Counted from the stretch's first letter, positions 1 through 7,118 are shown. The stretch is 11,406 bases of DNA from an uncultured Acetatifactor sp. (GCA_910585015.1 CAJUCT010000081.1:1-11406), one strand, 5' to 3'. Notes: generated by a model from the letters alone, not told the origin. Numbers and translations: made by a program.

Positions 1-157
1 TTTTAAGAATTTTCAGGGTTGCATTGCTGTTTATTTGTCAAGGACCCTTGGAGCTGTCGCTCCGAACTGTCGCTCCGAACTAATGCTTCAGGCATTGTTC
101 TGAACTAACGCTCCGCTCTGTCGCTTTAACTCGTATCTCTCTATCACTGCGACAGCT
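1..157 (-). ncRNA. Untranslated leader running out of the left edge, probably of an rRNA operon
   Basis: This stretch has no convincing ORF with a ribosome binding site. It lies directly downstream (minus strand) of the strong promoter at 163-191, so it should be the 5' part of its transcript. It is rich in short repeats and dyads: CTGTCGC-type units at 54-60, 67-73 and 118-124 can each pair with the complementary GCGACAG at 149-155, and 79-93 can form a small AATGC/GCATT hairpin. Read on the minus strand, the last 45 bases (CCTTGACAAATAAACAG and onward) resemble leaders and spacers of clostridial rRNA operons as I remember them. The rRNA identity is inference, because no 16S sequence is in the window. 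Confidence 0.5.
51..127. repeat. Degenerate 13-bp tandem repeat, about six units
   Basis: Consecutive units read gagctgtcgctcc (51-63), gaactgtcgctcc (64-76), gaactaatgcttc (77-89), a 12-base unit aggcattgttct (90-101), gaactaacgctcc (102-114) and gctctgtcgcttt (115-127). The second unit differs from the first by one base and the others have drifted. The array lies in the presumed leader RNA, so each CTGTCGC-containing unit adds a pairing partner for the 5' end of the transcript. Confidence 0.8.
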
Positions 158-162
158 TTAAT

Positions 163-191
163 AGATTACCACACCTTTTTCACAATGTCAA
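163..191 (-). promoter_or_regulatory. Strong leftward promoter, probably rRNA-type
   Basis: On the minus strand, a perfect -35 TTGACA (186-191) and -10 TAATCT (163-168) are separated by exactly 17 bases, with a TG extended -10 (TGGTAATCT). The 30 bases upstream, which cover the end of the methyltransferase gene, are A/T-rich like an UP element. Transcription would start near 156-157 and run out of the left edge of the window. The -35 begins 18 bases beyond the methyltransferase stop, so this is not the methyltransferase promoter. Confidence 0.75.
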
Positions 192-209
192 CAGTTTTTG
201 GAAAAATTT

Positions 210-1028
210 CTAAGATATTTTTTTCAGCACTTTCTCCGCAATCAAAATGTCCATACAATGCTGGTGAGGTATGCCTCCGCTGTTGCAGTCAAATATGATT
301 TGGTCACATTTATGGAAAAGCCAGTCGTGGTAGCATGTAAACAGTTCTCCGGACTTCCAGGGGGTTCTTTGTTGTCCCTCCTTTTTCTTCATAAAAGGTT
401 TATCTACAAAGGCGTTGATCACGTTCAAGCCGCCTACCGCTGTATGCTCTTTCAGCATGGAAGTAAAATCTCCTTTTATATTATCCGGCAGATAATCGAA
501 AAATCCGCTGCTGAATATGATATCATACTCCCCCTCGATCTGGTAATCCAATGCGTTGGCTTTGAAAAAATCCACATGCACCCCATTCTTCTCCGCCAGC
601 AGCAGTGCCTTGTCGATACCCGCCTGAGACTCGTCAAACGCCGTCACCAGATAGCCGCATCTGGCCAGGAATACTGCGTCTTTCCCCTCTCCACAGCCGA
701 TTTCCAGCACCCTGTAAGGTCTGGTAGGCGGCTTCAGCTTCATAAGTTCATAGCATAGATGGTTGGGATTCAGCCCCCAATAAAATTCCTCCCCCTTATA
801 CCGCTCATCATACTTGCTCGCAGAGGCGCCCTGATAGCCCAGCAGTCCGTCCACTGTGCTCTCCAACACCTGGGCCAGCTTCGGCATCAGCCCCAGGTCC
901 GGCAGAGCCACACCGTTCTCCCACTTGGAGACCGCCTGGGCGGAAATATTCAATTTTGCTGCCAGTTCCTGCTGGGTAAAGTTTAAATTCTTCCTCTTTT
1001 TCTTAATCCTCTCACCGACTGTACTCAT
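210..1028 (-). CDS. XRE-type HTH domain fused to TehB-like SAM-dependent methyltransferase
   Basis: This 272-residue soluble protein has two parts. Residues 6-62 are a Cro/C1-type helix-turn-helix (FTQQELAAKLNISAQAVSKWENG), which binds DNA in this family. Residues 80-270 are a class I methyltransferase with SAM motif LEIGCGEGKD at 108-117 and an acidic residue at the end of strand 2 (FDES, 131-134). The stretches GGLNVINAFVDKPF and KSGELFTCYHDW match my memory of TehB-family (tellurite/chalcogen) methyltransferases. The ATG at 1028 is preferred because AGGGGG lies 6-7 bases upstream and the HTH starts at once; the frame stays open to 1124 but that extension has no family character. A likely promoter lies at 1161-1189. 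The substrate is unknown. It may methylate a toxicant while its HTH controls its own or nearby genes, but that is inference. Confidence 0.85.
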   Translation of the reverse strand: MSTVGERIKKKRKNLNFTQQELAAKLNISAQAVSKWENGVALPDLGLMPKLAQVLESTVDGLLGYQGASASKYDERYKGEEFYWGLNPNHLCYELMKLKPPTRPYRVLEIGCGEGKDAVFLARCGYLVTAFDESQAGIDKALLLAEKNGVHVDFFKANALDYQIEGEYDIIFSSGFFDYLPDNIKGDFTSMLKEHTAVGGLNVINAFVDKPFMKKKEGQQRTPWKSGELFTCYHDWLFHKCDQIIFDCNSGGIPHQHCMDILIAEKVLKKIS

Positions 1029-1160
1029 GCTGCTCCCCCTGTAAAGTGCAGGTCTCAATCCTATGCATCCGCCAAATTGTGACCCCAAATATCGATTGCC
1101 GCCACTGGACATCCCCGTTCTCATGTGCCGTGGTCTGTTTTTGATATCATCACTGTATTT

Positions 1161-1189
1161 ATTTTAACAGTTCTCCCATGTCACGACAA
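1161..1189 (-). promoter_or_regulatory. Promoter for the XRE-methyltransferase gene
   Basis: On the minus strand, TTGTCG (1184-1189) and TAAAAT (1161-1166) are 17 bases apart, with a TG one base before the -10 (TGTTAAAAT, extended -10). Predicted start is near 1154, giving a leader of about 125 bases before the ATG at 1028. No strong operator dyad was seen, so autoregulation by the HTH domain is only a guess. Confidence 0.6.
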
Positions 1190-1212
1190 TAACGGCATAT
1201 TCACAGTGTTAT

Positions 1213-1235
1213 TAAAAAATCTACCAAAGGTTGAT
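1213..1235 (-). terminator. Weak possible terminator after the HAD-like remnant
   Basis: On the minus strand a short hairpin (ATC-A-ACC, loop TTT, GGT-A-GAT) is followed by a T6 run. The stem has a mismatch and few GC pairs. It lies 18 bases after the stop codon of the remnant at 1254-1523, which is where a terminator of that former gene would be. Confidence 0.35.
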
Positions 1236-1253
1236 TTTAGGAGCACTGGCTTT

Positions 1254-1523
1254 TTACCATTTAAGTAAATTCAGTGGATTCATGACTTCACATGCCTTAA
1301 GCAAATCACCGTCTTGAAGTCCTTTCAGCGCACCAATTTGTACCAGATGAGCTTGAATATCCGCATTTGAGGAATAATCATCCTGATAGCAATCGTCCAA
1401 AATCACATAGTTATAAATCTGTGGATTTGACCCTAAATATGTGCCAGTCTCCTCTGTGCGGGTTCTGAGTTTGTTGTCCCACGGAGTAACATCATAGATG
1501 GAACAGTTACATAAAATACAAAT
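1254..1523 (-). pseudogene. C-terminal remnant of a HAD-like protein (resembles the HAD domain of Swiss Army Knife RNA-repair proteins)
   Basis: One minus-strand frame is open for 89 codons ending at TAA (1254-1256), but it begins at an in-frame TGA (1524-1526) and has no usable start; its only Met is near the C-terminus. The translation has protein character: DVTPWDNKLRTRTEETGTYL, then NPQIYNYVILDD with an acidic pair, then HLVQIGALKGLQDGDLLKAC. The order DVTP..., a strongly hydrophobic YVILDD strand, and LVQ...GL near the C-terminus recalls the HAD_SAK family (small HAD-fold domains common in Clostridia). The N-terminal nucleophile-Asp half is absent upstream, so this is most likely a decayed gene end. 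The family assignment is from memory and moderate. Confidence 0.6.
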
Positions 1524-1567
1524 TCACGCTGTTTCAGATTAATTATATACCTACCTTACCATAAAAG

Positions 1568-1583
1568 CATTGTGGTTACAATG
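1568..1583. repeat. Inverted repeat CATTGT-N4-ACAATG
   Basis: Perfect 6-bp arms at 1568-1573 and 1578-1583 are separated by GGTT. The element lies 12 bases upstream of the -35 of the promoter at 1595-1623, a typical position for an activator or repressor site. No regulator that would bind it is identified. Confidence 0.5.
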
Positions 1584-1594
1584 GCAAAACCACC

Positions 1595-1623
1595 TTGTTT
1601 TAAGCCATGGCTTATGCTAAAAT
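1595..1623 (+). promoter_or_regulatory. Promoter with a 14-bp perfect palindrome as spacer
   Basis: On the plus strand, TTGTTT (1595-1600) and TAAAAT (1618-1623) are 17 bases apart with an extended -10 (TGCTAAAAT). The palindrome TAAGCCATGGCTTA fills 1601-1614, almost the whole spacer, as an operator would. Transcription would start near 1630 and cover the 19-codon ORF at 1688 and then the HAD gene. Confidence 0.5.
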
Positions 1624-1687
1624 AAACTGACATCACGGGTGTTTAGTCAAAACCGGACTCCCGATACGCAGATAGGGGGAAATTAAA

Positions 1688-1747
1688 ATGATTGACAGCC
1701 GGAACGAGCAGCCCTATAATCTGTTAAAATACAGTCTACAATTATAA
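1688..1747 (+). CDS. 19-residue ORF with a good ribosome binding site (leader peptide or decayed gene start)
   Basis: The ATG at 1688 follows AGGGGGA (1674-1680) with a 7-base spacer, better than many real genes here. It encodes MIDSRNEQPYNLLKYSLQL and then TAA. It resembles no family I know. The promoter at 1595-1623 would transcribe it, while the consensus promoter of the downstream HAD gene lies inside it. It may be a small leader peptide, the surviving 5' end of a lost gene, or chance. Confidence 0.35.
   Translation: MIDSRNEQPYNLLKYSLQL
1692..1720 (+). promoter_or_regulatory. Perfect consensus sigma-A promoter for the HAD phosphatase gene
   Basis: TTGACA (1692-1697) and TATAAT (1715-1720) match the consensus at all twelve positions with a 17-base spacer. 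Predicted start is near 1727, giving a leader of about 64 bases to the ATG at 1791. No operator overlaps it, so expression is probably strong and constitutive. Confidence 0.8.
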
Positions 1748-1790
1748 ATAGCACAGGCTTATACGCCGGAACTCTAAAAGAGAGGTAATC

Positions 1791-2585
1791 ATGAGAAAAA
1801 TTGCTTTCTTTGACATAGACGGAACGCTGACCTCCGAAATAGACGGCTCGGTGCCGGAGGACGCGGGCGCAGCTATCGCCCAGGCCCAGAAAAACGGCCA
1901 CCTGATGTTTATCAACACAGGCAGATGCTTTCAGAATGTGGAACCCTGCTTTCGTCGCGTCGGCTGGGACGGCTATGTGTGCGGCTGCGGCACAAATATC
2001 TACTGTAACGGTAAGGACGTATACTATGTACCCCAGACCCATGCCACTATCATGCGTATCCTGGAGATCGCCCGCCGGACGGATGTGGACATCCTCTTTG
2101 AGTCCCGTGCCCAGGTGGCTTTTGACTTAAGCCGCCCCCTGCACCATCCCAAAGCCGTCCGCCAGTATCAGGCTTTTGTGGATCGGCACTACCGTATGCC
2201 GGATAATCTGGAGAATCCTAACTTTTTCTCGGACAAGTTCGTGATCTGGTATCAGGAGGAGTCCCAGTTGGCCGCTTTCCGCCAGGTCAGCGACCAATGG
2301 TTTGACTGCATCGACAGGGGCGGCACTTTCCGGGAGTTCGTGCCCAGGGGCTACTCCAAGGCCACCGGCATCCAGTTTGTGCTGGACCACTACGGCCTGT
2401 CTCTGGAGGACGCTTACGCACTGGGAGACAGCAACAACGACCTGCCCATGCTCTCCTACGTACACCACAGCATCGCCATGGGAAACGCCTCTCCCGCCAG
2501 CCTCTTTGACAGGGTGGAGTACGTGACAGCGCCCGCCAGCCAGGGGGGCATCCGCCAGGCCCTGGCCCATTATGGCTTTATATGA
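1791..2585 (+). CDS. Cof-type HAD-superfamily (IIB) hydrolase
   Basis: This 264-residue cytosolic phosphatase has the typical length of Cof/YbiV-like HAD hydrolases. All four motifs are present: the nucleophile FDIDGT (residues 7-12, Asp8 and acid/base Asp10), Thr43 in FINTGR, Lys190 in GYSKATGIQFVLDHYG, and the Mg-binding GDSNND (212-217). The region between motifs II and III is the C2 cap that sets substrate choice; known relatives act on sugar phosphates, pyridoxal phosphate or similar small phosphates. The ATG at 1791 follows GAGAGG at short spacing. It is the only substantial plus-strand gene here, and its stop (2583-2585) directly abuts the stop of the convergent permease gene. The substrate is unknown. 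Confidence 0.92.
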   Translation: MRKIAFFDIDGTLTSEIDGSVPEDAGAAIAQAQKNGHLMFINTGRCFQNVEPCFRRVGWDGYVCGCGTNIYCNGKDVYYVPQTHATIMRILEIARRTDVDILFESRAQVAFDLSRPLHHPKAVRQYQAFVDRHYRMPDNLENPNFFSDKFVIWYQEESQLAAFRQVSDQWFDCIDRGGTFREFVPRGYSKATGIQFVLDHYGLSLEDAYALGDSNNDLPMLSYVHHSIAMGNASPASLFDRVEYVTAPASQGGIRQALAHYGFI

Positions 2586-5099
2586 TTACAAGTTTTCGTC
2601 CTGTATAGTCTCCACAATATTTTTCTTCCTGATCTTGCCCATAGCGTAGTGCATGGTTACATACAACAATACCGCCACTGCCGCTGTGGAGATACCGATA
2701 CCACTCCAGGGAAAGAGGTAAGAGGTCTCTATCCCCTGTTTCATAGCCAGGTGGAAGCAGTAGGATATGACCAGCCCCAGAGGGATACCGATGATCAGCG
2801 CTTTCCCGCCGTAAAACAGGCTTTCCAGCCAGATCATGCGGCGAAATTCCCTGCCGGTCATGCCCACTGCCCGCAGCATGGCAAACTCCGGCGCCCTCAG
2901 TTCCATATTGGTGGTGATGGTATTGAAAATATTCGTAATCCCGATCAGCGCCACCACTGTGATAAATCCATACAGAAAGATGGATACCAACAGATGCATG
3001 CTTTTTTCGGCGCGATATTCTTTCTCATAGTTGATGACAGAATAGTTGAGCAGATCCATACCCCTGCGCACTTCCTCCTCCACCTGAAAAGCATCCTCAC
3101 ATCTCAGATAAGCGTTCACCGTGGTTCTGTTCTGGATCAACGCCTCCTGATGAATATCCATCCATTTATCACTGACAAATAGCACTACACCGTTGTAGTA
3201 AGTTGAATTATTCATGAACATGGGCTTCTGATCCGTCTGCACCGCCACTGTCACCGAGAGTTCCGCTTCTCCCTTTCCCGAGATCACGTCCCCCGGCTTG
3301 AAACGTGCGGAGCCGCCGCTCTGTTCATGTATCCGGCCTTCCTCGTCAAAAAACAGCCACTCATATTCCGCCAACACGATGGCCTGGTCAGGATCCACAG
3401 CCGCGCCCACCTGGCTGCAATACCGGGCATAAGCCTCCTCCCCCAGAGAATACACTTTTATATTCTCCTTCTGGTTTCCATCTGTATTGTAGGTTCTCAG
3501 ATAATCCTCCGTCAGCGGAAGAGAAGCCATGGGAACGGCAAAATACCCGGACCGCACAATCTCCGCCTCCTCCACTCCCTCCATCTGCCCCACAGCCAGC
3601 AGCTTCTCATAGGCATCCGAATCATAACAGTCGAGACGAAGCTGATACTCTTTGTTCTCATAGTATATATTGAAGGTATACTGTACCGCATGCATAAACG
3701 TGGTCATGCCGATAAACACCGCCACCCCCACCACGATAGAGAGCACTGTGGTGCGATATTTGACGCGGGCCCGCCGCAGATTCTTGTAGGCCACTTTGCC
3801 TCCTATACCCAAAAACCTGGGAATCCAGCCGGGACACTGCAGTTCCCGCCTGCGGATTTTTACCGTGGCATTGGCCCGTATAGCGCTGATGGGCGATATT
3901 TTAGCGGCGCGCCTTGCCGACTGCCATGCGGAAAAAAAGATAGTGACCGCCGCCAGCGCCACGGAGAGAATCACCGCTCCCCAGGAAATACCGAACACCA
4001 GCGCAATATCTGAGGCGTATTCCATCAGCTTGCTCACTGACTTCACCAAAATCACAGATGCCAGAATACCGCTGAGAATCCCTATAGGTATGCCCACCAA
4101 TCCCAGAAATACCGCCTCATAATAGACAATCTTCCTCTGCTGCTTTGAGGTGGTTCCCACTGAGGCCAGTCTGCCGTACAGCTTCATCTTCTCCGTCAGA
4201 GAGATGGTAAAGCTGTTGCGGATGCAGAACACGCTGGTCACAATGATAATCGACAAGGCCACCACCGCCATGGCATAGATCATATTCATGGTGGTGGAAG
4301 TAAACGAAAAGTGTATCCATTTCAGCAGATAATAGTTATCTTCCACCGATCTCGCCAGTTCTCTCAGTCCCTCATTCACCTGCCCGACATGACGCAGCCC
4401 CCAGTCCGTGTAACTGGCATAGATATCCAGAGAGTCCGCCGCCATGGGATCTTCCAGGCAGGTATATGCGGAATAGCCCGGCGCGATACGATCCTCCACA
4501 TTGTAATTGGGCCTATCGATGATGCCCACAACGGTATAGGTTCTGCTTTCCTTATCAATCAGCATCTCCTCTTCATAAGTGTAAGAATTATTCTGGTACA
4601 GCGGATATCCCTCCGACACCCTCTGTCCCACCTCCAAAGTGATGGTGTCCCCCAGCTGCAATTCTACCATGCCATTATAAAGAATATGTCTGCTGATTAC
4701 CAGTTCCGATCCGTTTTCCGGCATCCGCCCCTGTGTCAGTTCCAGACCGAAAGCCGCTATGGCTTCCTCGTCCACAGCGCTTAGATAGAGATAAGGTTTA
4801 TCGGGATTCTGGCTGCCCTCCAGGACGGCATAGCCCAAGGGCTGCTTCAGCACAATTTCTGCCAGGTGCCTGTTTCCCTCAAAATATTTCAGATTCTCCG
4901 GCTCCACTCCCAAAAAGCTGTAATGCCAGTCCCCGTTTTCCTTCTTTTCATATTCCACCATGCTGGCCCGAAAGCTGACCGCAAGGCAGGCCACGCCTGT
5001 GATCAGCGCCGTGGCCAGAATCACTCCCACAATGGTCACCAGTGTACGCTTACGGTTTTCTTTCAGGGAGCGGTAACAGCATTTCCGCAATACATTCAT
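2586..5099 (-). CDS. FtsX/MacB-type ABC transporter permease, 837 residues
   Basis: This is the membrane subunit paired with the ATPase encoded just upstream. About eight membrane segments are visible, near residues 20-42, 272-294, 326-352, 370-392, 448-470, 702-726, 756-783 and 799-820, in two FtsX-like halves. Each half has one helix, a large extracytoplasmic domain (about 43-270 and 471-700) and three helices. Coupling-type segments are seen after the helices (RRAAKISPISAIRAN, about 396-410; MELRAPEFAMLRAVGMTGRE, 732-751). Such permeases usually act as mechanotransmission exporters or peptide/lipoprotein handlers rather than classical channels. Its ATG shares ATGA with the ATPase stop, so translation is coupled. 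No terminator follows; the stop touches that of the HAD gene. The substrate is unknown; antimicrobial peptide defence is a fair guess from the two-component neighbour. Confidence 0.92.
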   Translation of the reverse strand: MNVLRKCCYRSLKENRKRTLVTIVGVILATALITGVACLAVSFRASMVEYEKKENGDWHYSFLGVEPENLKYFEGNRHLAEIVLKQPLGYAVLEGSQNPDKPYLYLSAVDEEAIAAFGLELTQGRMPENGSELVISRHILYNGMVELQLGDTITLEVGQRVSEGYPLYQNNSYTYEEEMLIDKESRTYTVVGIIDRPNYNVEDRIAPGYSAYTCLEDPMAADSLDIYASYTDWGLRHVGQVNEGLRELARSVEDNYYLLKWIHFSFTSTTMNMIYAMAVVALSIIIVTSVFCIRNSFTISLTEKMKLYGRLASVGTTSKQQRKIVYYEAVFLGLVGIPIGILSGILASVILVKSVSKLMEYASDIALVFGISWGAVILSVALAAVTIFFSAWQSARRAAKISPISAIRANATVKIRRRELQCPGWIPRFLGIGGKVAYKNLRRARVKYRTTVLSIVVGVAVFIGMTTFMHAVQYTFNIYYENKEYQLRLDCYDSDAYEKLLAVGQMEGVEEAEIVRSGYFAVPMASLPLTEDYLRTYNTDGNQKENIKVYSLGEEAYARYCSQVGAAVDPDQAIVLAEYEWLFFDEEGRIHEQSGGSARFKPGDVISGKGEAELSVTVAVQTDQKPMFMNNSTYYNGVVLFVSDKWMDIHQEALIQNRTTVNAYLRCEDAFQVEEEVRRGMDLLNYSVINYEKEYRAEKSMHLLVSIFLYGFITVVALIGITNIFNTITTNMELRAPEFAMLRAVGMTGREFRRMIWLESLFYGGKALIIGIPLGLVISYCFHLAMKQGIETSYLFPWSGIGISTAAVAVLLYVTMHYAMGKIRKKNIVETIQDENL

Positions 5100-5776
5100 C
5101 TCTCCGCCCTCCCCTCCCGAACACAGCCATCTTCCATCGTCAACACCCGTCCGGCCTGCTTGGCCAGTTCCGGATTGTGCGTGATCATAATAATGGTCTG
5201 CTTATACTTCTGGTTTGCCTCTTTCAAAAGCGCCATGATCTCATCGCTGGCCCTGCTGTCCAGGTTACCCGTGGGCTCGTCCGCCAGCAGGATGGCGGGC
5301 CGAGTGATCAGCGCCCTGCCGATGGCCACCCGCTGCTGCTGCCCGCCGGAGAGCTCATTGGGCAGATGTTCCAGACGCTTTTCCAGCCCCAGAGTATGCA
5401 CCAGTTCCCGCACCAGTTCCGGATCCGGCTGCCTGCCGTCCAGTTCACAGGGCAGGGTAATGTTTTCCTCCACGTTCAGCACCGGGATCAGATTGTAAAA
5501 CTGATAAATCAACCCCACCTGCCTCCTGCGGAAGATGGCCAGCCTGTCATCATTCATCTCGTAGATATCCGTGTCCTCTATCAGTACCCGGCCCAAGGTG
5601 GGCCGATCCACACCCCCCAGCATATGCATCAGCGTGGACTTTCCGCTGCCGGAACTGCCCACCACCGCCACAAACTCCCCCCTGGCCACAGAGAAGGACA
5701 CATCATCCACCGCAAGGACCTCATTGCCGCCTTTGCCGTATCTTTTGACCAAATGCTCTGTTCGTAAGATTTCCAT
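5096..5776 (-). CDS. ABC transporter ATP-binding protein (LolD/MacB class)
   Basis: This 226-residue cytoplasmic ATPase drives the FtsX-type permease that follows. Visible motifs are Walker A GSSGSGKST (40-48), Q-loop Gln92, signature LSGGQ (142-146), Walker B ILLADE (162-167) with the catalytic Glu, the D-loop region GNLDS, and switch His200. Length and the ADEPTGNLDS run are typical of the MacB/LolD/BceA group. The start at 5776 is supported by the N-terminal family pattern (MEILRTEHLVKRYG); its ribosome site is unusual, AAAGG about 12 bases away or a weaker GGTG at 5. Its 4-base overlap with the permease implies equal expression, and the regulatory site at 5850-5885 suggests control by the neighbouring two-component system. 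Confidence 0.95.
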   Translation of the reverse strand: MEILRTEHLVKRYGKGGNEVLAVDDVSFSVARGEFVAVVGSSGSGKSTLMHMLGGVDRPTLGRVLIEDTDIYEMNDDRLAIFRRRQVGLIYQFYNLIPVLNVEENITLPCELDGRQPDPELVRELVHTLGLEKRLEHLPNELSGGQQQRVAIGRALITRPAILLADEPTGNLDSRASDEIMALLKEANQKYKQTIIMITHNPELAKQAGRVLTMEDGCVREGRAER

Positions 5777-5849
5777 GTCATCACCATACCTTTACTGTTT
5801 ATCGTTTTGCAGCCGCCCCGCACCCTGCTTCGGCGATTGCTTTTCTTAA

Positions 5850-5885
5850 AGTATAGAAAATAGAAATGACATTTCCGTGACATTT
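5850..5885 (-). promoter_or_regulatory. Activator-type promoter with PhoB-like direct repeat before the ABC genes
   Basis: Plus-strand TGACATTT occurs at 5867-5874 and again at 5878-5885, an 11-bp centre spacing, or one helical turn. Read in the direction of transcription (minus strand), AATGTCA-N4-AATGTCA is followed after 11 bases by a good -10 TATACT (5850-5855), while the -35 position has no TTGACA-like hexamer. This is the layout of Pho-box promoters, where an OmpR/PhoB-family dimer bound to direct repeats replaces the -35. It starts right after the kinase stop codon. The predicted transcript starts near 5843, about 66 bases before the ATPase ATG. The likely ligand is the response regulator at 7208-7873 (inference). 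Confidence 0.6.
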
Positions 5886-7118
5886 TCAAATTTTCATAAA
5901 TCTAAGAGAAAATACCGTCCCCTCCCCCTCCTTGGACTCCACCTGAATATGCCCGTGCTGCTGTTCCACCACCTCTTTGGCCAGGGCCAGACCGATACCG
6001 ATGCTGTCCTGGGCAGCATTACTCCCTCTGTAGAATCTCTGAAATAATCTCTCCCGCTCCTCCCCGGATATCCCGCTACCGCTGTCTGCCACACAGATCT
6101 TGGTATAAATCTCGTTCTCTGAGGCGGAAATCCGCACACTGCCTCCCTCGGGGCTGTGCTCAATGGCATTTTTGATAATATTGCAGAGCGCCTCCACAGT
6201 CCAATTCTCATCCACATACAAAGCCGCTCCCGGCTGCAGCCGCACCTCCAGGCCAACTGCTTTCCACTCTGCTGCCGTCTGCAGTCTGGCGGTACATTTT
6301 TCCACCAGCTGCCCTGCCTCCACCGACGTCCGCTGCAGTTCCACAACTCCGGCCTCCAGCCGTGAGAGCTTCAACATGTTGGCAATCAGCCAGGACATCC
6401 CCATCAACTGTCTGCGGACCTCAGTCAGAAAGCGATGCCTGGTAATCCTGTCCATCTCCTCATTCTCTGTCAGATTGTCCAATAGTATGGTCATGGAAGT
6501 CATGGGCGTCTTCAGCTGATGGGAAATATTGGCCACGGAGTCCGCCAGTGCCTGCCGCCGCCCCTGCTCTAAAGCGGCGGATTCCTTCAGCTGCACTGTC
6601 AACCGGTACACCTCATTGCGCAGCCCACTGAGTTCGTCGTCGTTGTTTTCTTCCAGGTTCAGACAATAATTGCCCCTGCTCAATTTTTCCATATAACGCT
6701 GCAGCTCTTCGATGCGATGCTGCCGCCTTTGCAGGTAAATAATTATCGCCAGGATCCCCAGAAAAATCGTTAGCAGCAAAATCGCATTCATGCCCATCTG
6801 AAAACGCAGCAGCCGCTCCTCCTGCCTCTCCAGTGTGCGGCTGCCGTATTCTGTAAAGATGCCATATCTGGCCAAGATCTCCCATCCCTCCTCTGTGGCT
6901 CCCGGCACATCCAACAGCCTGAACAGCTGCTCCTCAGACACCTGGGGATATGCCTGCCGTACATTCTCCAGAACGCCCGCCGCCAACGCCGTGTAATCCC
7001 TGCGCATCCTGTTCTTGAAAACTCCCAAGCCCAGATTCGCCAGCAAAACGGCGGCGACTAAAAACAGGATCACCCCCCTAATCAGTTTTTTCAATTCTTC
7101 ATTCCATCTTAGTCTCAT
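5886..7118 (-). CDS. Two-component sensor histidine kinase
   Basis: This 410-residue membrane kinase has a first membrane segment at about 13-33, an extracytoplasmic segment of about 75 residues (34-108) and a second membrane segment at 109-129. A HAMP-like region (130-185) leads to the dimerisation helix with phospho-acceptor His200 in NISHQLKTPMTS. The ATPase domain shows the N box (NIIKNAIEHS, Asn317), G1 DSGSGI (345-350), an F box (LFQRFYRG) and G2 GIGLALA (374-380). The small external domain is larger than in BceS-type intramembrane kinases, so it may sense a ligand itself. The ATG at 7118 has a purine-rich GAGGCGG site. It lies 89 bases after its regulator gene, same strand, and should phosphorylate that regulator. 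Confidence 0.93.
   Translation of the reverse strand: MRLRWNEELKKLIRGVILFLVAAVLLANLGLGVFKNRMRRDYTALAAGVLENVRQAYPQVSEEQLFRLLDVPGATEEGWEILARYGIFTEYGSRTLERQEERLLRFQMGMNAILLLTIFLGILAIIIYLQRRQHRIEELQRYMEKLSRGNYCLNLEENNDDELSGLRNEVYRLTVQLKESAALEQGRRQALADSVANISHQLKTPMTSMTILLDNLTENEEMDRITRHRFLTEVRRQLMGMSWLIANMLKLSRLEAGVVELQRTSVEAGQLVEKCTARLQTAAEWKAVGLEVRLQPGAALYVDENWTVEALCNIIKNAIEHSPEGGSVRISASENEIYTKICVADSGSGISGEERERLFQRFYRGSNAAQDSIGIGLALAKEVVEQQHGHIQVESKEGEGTVFSLRFMKI

Noticed and set aside
1029..1124. Longer start of the XRE-methyltransferase with 32 extra residues
   Set aside because: The extension has no family character and no good ribosome site, whereas the ATG at 1028 has AGGGGG at the right distance and directly begins the HTH.
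3327..4013. Plus-strand open frames opposite the permease gene
   Set aside because: They are shadows of a GC-biased minus-strand gene whose own frame shows membrane helices and FtsX motifs.
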